Below, in pieces: positions 56,799-64,000 of a DNA stretch of 64,000 nt. The translations under genes were made by a program, and so were the position numbers. The notes under the pieces are model-generated. The model did no database searches. It saw nothing but the letters and a program-made list of their open reading frames with translations, and was not told the DNA's origin. The stretch comes from Rothia mucilaginosa (GTDB lineage: Bacteria; Actinomycetota; Actinomycetes; Actinomycetales; Micrococcaceae): positions 1-64,000 of the forward strand of contig NZ_CABFLY010000003.1 of NCBI RefSeq assembly GCF_901875305.1, written 5' to 3'. How positions within the stretch are numbered: the first letter of the stretch is position 1; each line of letters begins with the position of its first letter.

Positions 56799-57635
56799 TT
56801 AGAAGTCAATATTCGCCGGGTCAGGACCAATGCGACCCTCGGGGGTGGACAAAGCATCCACAGCCGCAATGTCCTCGGCGGTCAGCGTCACGTTCACCGA
56901 GGCCAGGTTCTCCTCAATGCGCGAGGGGGTCACGGACTTCGGAATCGCCACGGTGCCCTTAGCCAGGTGCCACGCCAGCACGACCTGCGCGGGGGTTGCG
57001 CCGTGGCGCTCCGCAATCTCAGCCAGCACGGGGTTCTGTAGCAGGTCGCTGCCGTTGCCCAGCGGGCTCCACGCCTCGGTCACGATGCCGTACTCGGCGT
57101 GCACGGCGCGCAACGCCTCCTGTGAGAAGTAGGGGTGCAGCTCAATCTGGTGGATAGCCGGAACCACGCCGGTCTCCTCGATGATCTCGCGCAGCTGCTC
57201 CTCGGGGAAGTTCGAAACACCAATGGAGCGGACCTTACCCTGCTTCTGCAGCTCAATCAGCGCGCGCCAAGAATCCAGGTACAGGCCCTGCTGCGGCTTA
57301 GCCCAGTGAATCAGGTACAGGTCAACGTAGTCGGTGCCCAGCTTCTTCAGGGAAGCGTCGAACGCCTCGACGGCATTCTCGTAGCCCTGGTCAGAGTTCC
57401 ACAGCTTGGTGGTGAGGAAGATATCCTCGCGAGCCACATCGGAGGTGGCGATGGCGCGGCCCACACCCGCCTCGTTGCCGTAGATGGCGGCGGTGTCAAC
57501 GTGGCGGTAGCCGATCTGCAGGGCGGTGCCCACAACCTTCTCGGCGACCTCATCCTCAACCTGCCACACACCGTAGCCCAGCTGCGGGATAGTTCGACCG
57601 TCATTGAACGTTACGTTCGGTACGTTGTAGCTCAT
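56799..57635 (-). CDS. Aldo/keto reductase
   Basis: A 278-residue NADPH-dependent (beta/alpha)8 oxidoreductase. The catalytic tetrad is D47, Y52, K77 and H110, within HVDTAAIYGNEAGVG, TTKLWNSDQGYE and VDLYLIHWAKP. The C-terminal cofactor segment IPKSVTPSRIEENL is present. It is close to 2,5-diketo-D-gluconate reductases and other broad-range carbonyl reductases, and the natural substrate is unknown. CGAAGGAGCACC before the ATG is a good ribosome binding site. Monocistronic. Confidence 0.94.
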   Translation of the reverse strand: MSYNVPNVTFNDGRTIPQLGYGVWQVEDEVAEKVVGTALQIGYRHVDTAAIYGNEAGVGRAIATSDVAREDIFLTTKLWNSDQGYENAVEAFDASLKKLGTDYVDLYLIHWAKPQQGLYLDSWRALIELQKQGKVRSIGVSNFPEEQLREIIEETGVVPAIHQIELHPYFSQEALRAVHAEYGIVTEAWSPLGNGSDLLQNPVLAEIAERHGATPAQVVLAWHLAKGTVAIPKSVTPSRIEENLASVNVTLTAEDIAAVDALSTPEGRIGPDPANIDF

Positions 57636-57795
57636 GGTGCTCCTTCGATTTCTCGTTGATTTCTGCGGGGAGGCGGGGCCTCCGCGGGTTCATTGGTTCT
57701 CTATGCTACGCCCGCGGCCGAGGCGAAGACGAGCCGGTTGTGCCTCGAGCTTAACGATGCGAAGAATCATGACGGCAACCCACGTAGGGCCGCCG

Positions 57796-60700
57796 CTATC
57801 CCGCGTCTTTCTCCTCCGGTAGCGCGAAGAGCGCGCGCACATCCTCGGCCGTGACCGCCGCGGAGGCGAACTCGCCCTCGCCGACCACCGCATCGAAGAG
57901 CGCGGCCTTCGAGGCCTTCAGCTGCATGACCTTCTCTTCGATCGTGCCCTCGGCGACCAGCCGGTACACGTGCACCTCCCGCTCCTGGCCGATGCGGTGA
58001 ATACGGTCCACGGCCTGCTGCTCGGCGGCCGGGTTCCACCACGGATCCATGATGAACACGTGATCCGCCTCGGTTAGGTTCAGGCCGAAACCGCCGGCCT
58101 TTAGCGAAATCAGGAACACCGGCGCGGCCCCGGAACGGAACGCCTCAATGACCTCGGCGCGGTTGCGGGTCGAACCGTCCAGGTACAGGTGGTCGATACC
58201 CTTCTCGCCCAGGGCCCGGGCGATGCTCTTCAGGTAACCGGTGAACTGGCTGAACACCAGCACGCGGTGCCCGTCGGCCAGCAGCTCGGGTAGCCGCTCC
58301 ACCAGGTACTCGCGCTTCGCCGAGGTGACGCCCTCGTAGGCATCCGGGTCGATGAGCGCGGCATCCAGGGCCAGGCGGCGCAGCAGCGTCAGCGACTGGA
58401 AGATCGTGAAACGGTTCTTGTCCATGTCCTCCAGCAGACCCAGCACCTTCTGACGCTCGCGCTGCAGGTGCGTGTCGTAGATGCGGCGGTGACCGGGGGA
58501 GAGCGGCAGGTTCACGCGCACATCGTTCTTCGCCGGAAGCTCCGCCGCCACCAGCTCCTTGGTGCGGCGCAGCATGAGCGGGCGGATGCGCTGGCGCAGG
58601 CGGGCGGTCGTGGCGGCCGCGTGCGCCGGATCCTCGCCGGATTCGGCCGGGCGAGCGTACAGGTCACGGAACGCGCGGGCGGAGGGGAACAGCCCGTCCG
58701 CCACGATGGCCAACAGAGCCCACAGCTCCATGAGGTTGTTCTCCAGGGGAGTGCCGGTCATGGCAATCTTGGTGCGCACGGGCATGGCGCGGGCGATGGA
58801 CCAGGCGCGGGTGCCGGTATTTTTGACGAATTGCGCCTCGTCCAGCAGGAGCGCACCCCAGCCGGGGGTTTCGCCGCCCGGGCCCTCCTCCGAGCCGAGC
58901 CCGGCCGCGTAGGAGACGTACGCGTCCTCGTCCATGCGCAGTAGCGTGTAGCTGGTCAGCACCAGGTGCGCCCCGGCCACGCGTTCGGCCAGCGGGGTCT
59001 TGCCCGCGGTAGTTTCGGTAATGGTCACGACCTTCGCCTCGGGTAGGAAACGCTCAGCCTCCGCCGCCCAGTTGGCGATGACGGAGGTTGGCGCGACCAC
59101 GAGGAAGGGCGCGAACGGCTCGCCGGGAGCCGCGGTGCTGTGCTCCTCGATCGCGTGGGCGAGCAGGGCGAGGGCCTGCACGGTTTTGCCCAGGCCCATG
59201 TCGTCGGCGAGGATGCCGCCCATGCGGTGTTCGTAGAGGAAGGTGAGCCAGCGGTAGCCCTCCACCTGGTAGGGGCGCAGGGTGGCGCGCAGGCTCGCGG
59301 GCACCGGGTACTCCCGGTTCAGGCTCGAGCGTGCCGAGCCCCGCTCGTTACGCTTGCCGTGGACATCGGCGCTTGTCGCGGGCTTGTCCTCGCCCTCTGC
59401 GGGGTCGGCTTTGCGAGCCTCGGAGGCCTCCACGAGCGCCAGCAGGGAACGCACCTGCTCGTCCCAGCGGCGGGTGGTCTGCACGCTCGCCGCCAGTGAT
59501 TCCAGCTCCGAGAACAGTCCGGCCTGGTGCCGGTTGATGCGCAGCTCGCCGCCCGCGTCGTCGAGTTCGCGAGCCTCCGCAATGAGGGTGCGCAGGGTCT
59601 TAAACTCGGGTCGACGCAGCGAGAAGTAGGTGCCGTTACCGAGCAGAATACGGTCCGCGCCCCGGTCCAGCGCCTCAAAAATCTGGGCGAAGGGCACGGT
59701 CCAGTTATTCACCTTCACCGCGATGCCCAGCCCGAACCAGTCGCGCGAATTGCCCTCGGTGACGGTCACCTCGATGAGCGCGTCGGTTGCCTCCACGAAC
59801 TCGGGTGGGGTGCCGTTGAAGCGCACCCGAACGGCGGAAATGCGGCGCAGCTTCGGCAGTACGGCACTCAGCAGTTCGCGGGTTTCCCAGCCCTCGATGC
59901 GGCGTTCCTCCAGGCTAGCCAGGGCCGGATGCGCGGCCAGCACCGCGCGCACCGAGCGCAACACGCGGGCCTCAAAGCGCTCGTCGCGTACCTCGCCGCC
60001 CTCCTCGCCGGGGTACCCGAAGGCCGGCAGGTGCTGAACGCCGGATTCGTGCTCGGGGTCGGCATCGAAGGGATTGAGGGGGTACTCCCAGTGCCAGCCC
60101 AGCTGCGCGTCGTGACGCACCTCCTCGTTGAAGGTCAGCTCGAGCACCAGGCGCGGTGGGGTGACGGCGGGCAGGGCCAGGGCCGGGTCGGGGGTGAGAG
60201 CGGGTACGGAGCGGCTGAGCGCCGGCAGAAAATCGCGCTGGAACGCGGGACGTTCGGCGGCGGGAATCTCGACGGTTCCCGCCGAGATGAGTGCCTCGGA
60301 GGCGGCGTCGAGCGGCTCGACCAGGGGGATGAGCGCCAGCTCCACGCCCTCGGGCAGGTTCGGGACCGCGGGGGAGTAGCGCGCCCGCTCACCCTGTATT
60401 GGGGCAATCGTCGGTACGCTATTCTCGGCTTCCTCAGTTGGCGCATCCTGCTCGCTCTTCTGCACAAATGATTCGCGCCCCACTTCATCCAGCGCGCCCG
60501 GCCGGGCGGTCTTCCAGTGCACAGCCTTGGCGGCCTGCTCGTACTCCTGCTGTGCGAGCCCGCCGAGCGCGAAGAAGCCGATGCGGGGCGTGCCCGTGGG
60601 GTGGCAATGAGCGGCCGGAAGCCAGAGTTGGCGCAGAAGCTCGCCCTCGCGCCCCTCCCAGCTCAGCGCGGCCTCGAGAAGCAGGCCCCCGTCCCGGCCC

Positions 60701-61920
60701 TCCTCGGAGCCCTTGGGTAGGGTGGCTGCGCGCAGGCGTACCCGCGCGGGCGGCAGAATGGCGTACTCCACCTCGCGCCCGTTAACGAGCAGGGGCAGAC
60801 CGATTTCCTCGGCCCGTGCGAGTACATCCCAGAGCAGGGCAGAGCCCGCGGCGCTGAGCGAAATCCAGTCGCGGTGCGAGGAATACATGTTCTGCCAGGG
60901 GCGGGCAATTGAGTAGAGCTCGGCAAAGAAACGCTCGTGCTCAGGGTAGATATCGTGGCGGCCAATCGGCCCGCCCACGCTCGAGGCGAAGGTATCCCAG
61001 GTAAGGCCGCCCTTGACCCAGCGACCGGTTTTGGAGCGCATGAGCGGGCGCGCGAGCAGATTGATGGCCGGGGTCGCTCCGGGCATGTTGCGGCCGCGCG
61101 CGTAGGATCCTGAGACGCTCATTGAGAGGTCGAGCGCGCCGCTGACCCGTAGCGAATCGATGCCGGAAAGGTCCTGACGTGCGGAAAGGACCGAGGAGAG
61201 GTTTTTGCGCCAGGTCGAAATCTTGGAGGCGGGTGCCGCCTCCCGGGTGTTGCCCGAGGGGAGGGAGTCTCCGCCGAGGGAATCGAAGTCGAAGCTTTCC
61301 GCATCCTCTTGATTCTCTCGCCCGGTCGGGGTGACCTCGGTGGAGCCGGGGCTCGGCAGGCGTGAGGCCACGGTCAGGGCCCCGGAGGCGCGCAGCGCCG
61401 CGAGTGGGTCTTGCGGTTCGGTGCCCGGAACCTCCGCCGCGCTCGCTTCTGGGTCGGTCGTTTCGGTGCCTGTTGTTTCGGAGCCGGTGGCCTCGGTTGC
61501 GGGGGCGTCCTTCGCCCCCCGATTTTTGGTTCCGCGGCCGCCGCTGTCGAGCGGGCCGATGGCCTGCGGTGTGAGGGCCCTGCCGGCCACGGAGGCGCGG
61601 TCCAGTGCGGTGAGCATGAGCGCCACGGCGTGCTTGCAATTGCTGACGACCGGGCAGGTGCATCGGGCCGCGAAGGCGGCAGACCCAGCGCGCGGGGGAA
61701 AGAATCGAATCGTCACCTCGTAGGGCACGAGGGTGCTTCCGTTGACGAGCCCGGTGAGGGTGCTACTGTCCTCGTCGTAGCTGTAGCGCACGACCTCGCG
61801 GTTACGCTGGTAGGTGGCCCCGCGCTGGTAGGTGCGGTGGCCGACCTGTCGAATGATTTGGGGTACGGTGATCGGGATTTCGGGGAAAGGGTTGTTGGGC
61901 ACCTGCCCATTATCTCGCAT
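57796..61920 (-). CDS. SNF2-family helicase with SWIM zinc finger
   Basis: A protein of about 1374 residues. Near the N-terminus a SWIM motif CTCPVVSNCKHAVALML could bind zinc. A Thr/Glu/Pro-rich linker and a large uncharacterised middle follow. The SNF2 core starts near 910 with GGILADDMGLGKTVQALAL (Walker A), LLLDEAQFVKN (DEAQ box), and MTGTPLENNLMELWALL. The helicase C domain includes RVLVFSQFTGYLKSIARAL and the arginine finger in AVDRIHRIGQEREVHVYRL. It would remodel protein-DNA complexes using ATP. The start is uncertain: ATG 61920 is chosen, but GTG 61950 and GTG 61902 are possible and none has a good Shine-Dalgarno sequence. Confidence 0.9.
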   Translation of the reverse strand: MRDNGQVPNNPFPEIPITVPQIIRQVGHRTYQRGATYQRNREVVRYSYDEDSSTLTGLVNGSTLVPYEVTIRFFPPRAGSAAFAARCTCPVVSNCKHAVALMLTALDRASVAGRALTPQAIGPLDSGGRGTKNRGAKDAPATEATGSETTGTETTDPEASAAEVPGTEPQDPLAALRASGALTVASRLPSPGSTEVTPTGRENQEDAESFDFDSLGGDSLPSGNTREAAPASKISTWRKNLSSVLSARQDLSGIDSLRVSGALDLSMSVSGSYARGRNMPGATPAINLLARPLMRSKTGRWVKGGLTWDTFASSVGGPIGRHDIYPEHERFFAELYSIARPWQNMYSSHRDWISLSAAGSALLWDVLARAEEIGLPLLVNGREVEYAILPPARVRLRAATLPKGSEEGRDGGLLLEAALSWEGREGELLRQLWLPAAHCHPTGTPRIGFFALGGLAQQEYEQAAKAVHWKTARPGALDEVGRESFVQKSEQDAPTEEAENSVPTIAPIQGERARYSPAVPNLPEGVELALIPLVEPLDAASEALISAGTVEIPAAERPAFQRDFLPALSRSVPALTPDPALALPAVTPPRLVLELTFNEEVRHDAQLGWHWEYPLNPFDADPEHESGVQHLPAFGYPGEEGGEVRDERFEARVLRSVRAVLAAHPALASLEERRIEGWETRELLSAVLPKLRRISAVRVRFNGTPPEFVEATDALIEVTVTEGNSRDWFGLGIAVKVNNWTVPFAQIFEALDRGADRILLGNGTYFSLRRPEFKTLRTLIAEARELDDAGGELRINRHQAGLFSELESLAASVQTTRRWDEQVRSLLALVEASEARKADPAEGEDKPATSADVHGKRNERGSARSSLNREYPVPASLRATLRPYQVEGYRWLTFLYEHRMGGILADDMGLGKTVQALALLAHAIEEHSTAAPGEPFAPFLVVAPTSVIANWAAEAERFLPEAKVVTITETTAGKTPLAERVAGAHLVLTSYTLLRMDEDAYVSYAAGLGSEEGPGGETPGWGALLLDEAQFVKNTGTRAWSIARAMPVRTKIAMTGTPLENNLMELWALLAIVADGLFPSARAFRDLYARPAESGEDPAHAAATTARLRQRIRPLMLRRTKELVAAELPAKNDVRVNLPLSPGHRRIYDTHLQRERQKVLGLLEDMDKNRFTIFQSLTLLRRLALDAALIDPDAYEGVTSAKREYLVERLPELLADGHRVLVFSQFTGYLKSIARALGEKGIDHLYLDGSTRNRAEVIEAFRSGAAPVFLISLKAGGFGLNLTEADHVFIMDPWWNPAAEQQAVDRIHRIGQEREVHVYRLVAEGTIEEKVMQLKASKAALFDAVVGEGEFASAAVTAEDVRALFALPEEKDAG

Positions 61921-61950
61921 CGGGTGAGGTGCCGCCCGGCGGGTGGTCAC

Positions 61951-62372
61951 CGCCGCCTGACCGCGCGCATCCGGGGGGTGCGCGGTGATTTGAACACGGT
62001 GGAGGTGGCCGCAGTGCCCCGCGCGCGGCCGGTCGGCGCGCTCCCGGAAAGGTGGGGGACAGGGAACTGCTGAGGGTCAAATATTACGCGTCGAGATTAC
62101 CTTGGAACAGTTGCAAATGGTCTGATAAGCAAAAATACATGTGACCTGAATCTTTTGTGAAGAAGGCTTTACTTAAGGTGAGAACGTGCTGTAAGCTGGA
62201 GCCAGCTTCAAGAGTTTCGACTGATAAGCTCCGACTATGGTCGAACGCCAACCCCATGTTCACGGGTGGCTCGGATGACGAAGCGGTTTGTATTCGCCAC
62301 CTCACGTGGTGGTAACCGGTACAGACAAGAGCAACGCGAAAGGATCGCGCCACTCACGGCGCAGGTTGTCAC
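61951..62372. other. Intergenic region upstream of the toxin-antitoxin pair
   Basis: It contains the perfect inverted repeat AAGCTGG-AG-CCAGCTT (62194-62209) and the hairpin CCACC/GGTGG around CACGTG (62297-62312), about 60 bases before the antitoxin gene. Either may be an autoregulatory operator. No gene is seen. Confidence 0.45.
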
Positions 62373-62600
62373 ATGTACAACGGCTCTGCAACCGAAGCAG
62401 CAATCTCTCTGAACCCCTCCCGCTCCTACCAGGACAGCCTGCGTGCCGCAGCAGTTCCTGCTCGAGGCGGTTTCACCGCGGTCAGCATTGACGACTACTC
62501 CCGCATTTCTTCTAAGCGCGACGAGTTCCTGAACTTCCTTCTTCTGCCCAACCCCGAGGGCATCCCCGCCATCGAAATCGCCGGTCTGCGTGTAGCGTAG
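62373..62600 (+). CDS. Phd/YefM-like antitoxin
   Basis: A 75-residue protein. The middle part FTAVSIDDYSRISSKRDEFLNFLLLP resembles the Phd/YefM pattern, in which a DNA-binding N-terminal part is followed by a toxin-neutralising helix (split FTAVSIDDYSRI and KRDEFLNFLLLP). The N-terminal DNA-binding part is shorter than usual. It ends ten bases before the PIN-toxin gene, the typical antitoxin-first order. The ribosome binding site (GCAGGTTG) is modest. As antitoxin it would bind the toxin and repress the operon. Confidence 0.7.
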   Translation: MYNGSATEAAISLNPSRSYQDSLRAAAVPARGGFTAVSIDDYSRISSKRDEFLNFLLLPNPEGIPAIEIAGLRVA

Positions 62601-62610
62601 CATTAGGGGT

Positions 62611-64000
<1,390 letters not shown>

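Overview
The window looks like chromosomal DNA from a moderately GC-rich actinobacterium, most likely an oral Rothia (Micrococcaceae), perhaps R. mucilaginosa. This is an inference. It rests on the protein types (mycobacterial-like Dcd, HspR/HAIR heat-shock control, cysteine-poor L33 and S14 paralogues, a YkoEDC thiamine transporter), GTG starts and at least one likely leaderless transcript. No database search was possible.

Layout. 1-2800: the 3' end of a 5S rRNA, a DUF6891-like protein, a membrane-anchored DsbA-like protein and tRNA-Thr. 2.8-7 kb: an acyltransferase-3/SGNH protein, a decayed siderophore-type ABC ATPase that still carries an iron box, and an SGNH hydrolase. 7-9 kb: rpmB-rpmG-rpsN behind a long structured leader, then an HU gene. 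9.4-12.2 kb: three tandem paralogous lipoproteins, each set off by related hairpins. 12.5-18.5 kb: a thioredoxin-NHL protein, two uncharacterised membrane proteins, a methyltransferase and a MauE-thioredoxin fusion. 18.9-22.8 kb: thiE-thiO-thiS-thiG-thiF on the minus strand. 23.4-27.6 kb: tRNA-Gly, dcd, an HprK-like P-loop protein, a UMF1-type transporter and a DUF4235-like protein. 27.8-31.1 kb: a TPP riboswitch driving ykoE-ykoD-ykoC. 31.6-34.3 kb: a class IV aminotransferase, a uridine-kinase-like protein and a low-molecular-weight phosphatase. 34.4-41.7 kb: an accessory island of three pentapeptide-repeat proteins and one polytopic membrane protein, each with its own terminator and the same Shine-Dalgarno leader. 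42.2-46.6 kb: dnaK-grpE and dnaJ-hspR with HAIR boxes. 46.9-57.6 kb: trmB, a DoxX protein, two paralogous amino-acid permeases, an unknown protein, Tex and an aldo/keto reductase. 57.8-64 kb: a SWIM-SNF2 helicase, a Phd/PIN toxin-antitoxin pair and the start of a DUF6350-like membrane protein.

Functional links. Thiazole synthesis and coupling (ThiO/S/G/F/E) lies near a riboswitch-controlled thiamine-precursor transporter. The HspR repressor is encoded in the regulon it should control, next to a DnaJ that lacks the zinc-finger domain.

The most unusual feature is a dispersed palindromic element between 14.5 and 32.7 kb. Nine clear copies and one expanded variant share a core of about 50 bp sitting in the loop of a longer hairpin. 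The outer arms differ between copies but stay complementary within each copy. An internal stem switches in step between GTCC/GGAC and GCCC/GGGC. One terminator (31560-31601) has nearly the same arms as two copies but no core, as an unoccupied site would look. The pentapeptide island and the lipoprotein triplet are the other main candidates for undescribed biology.
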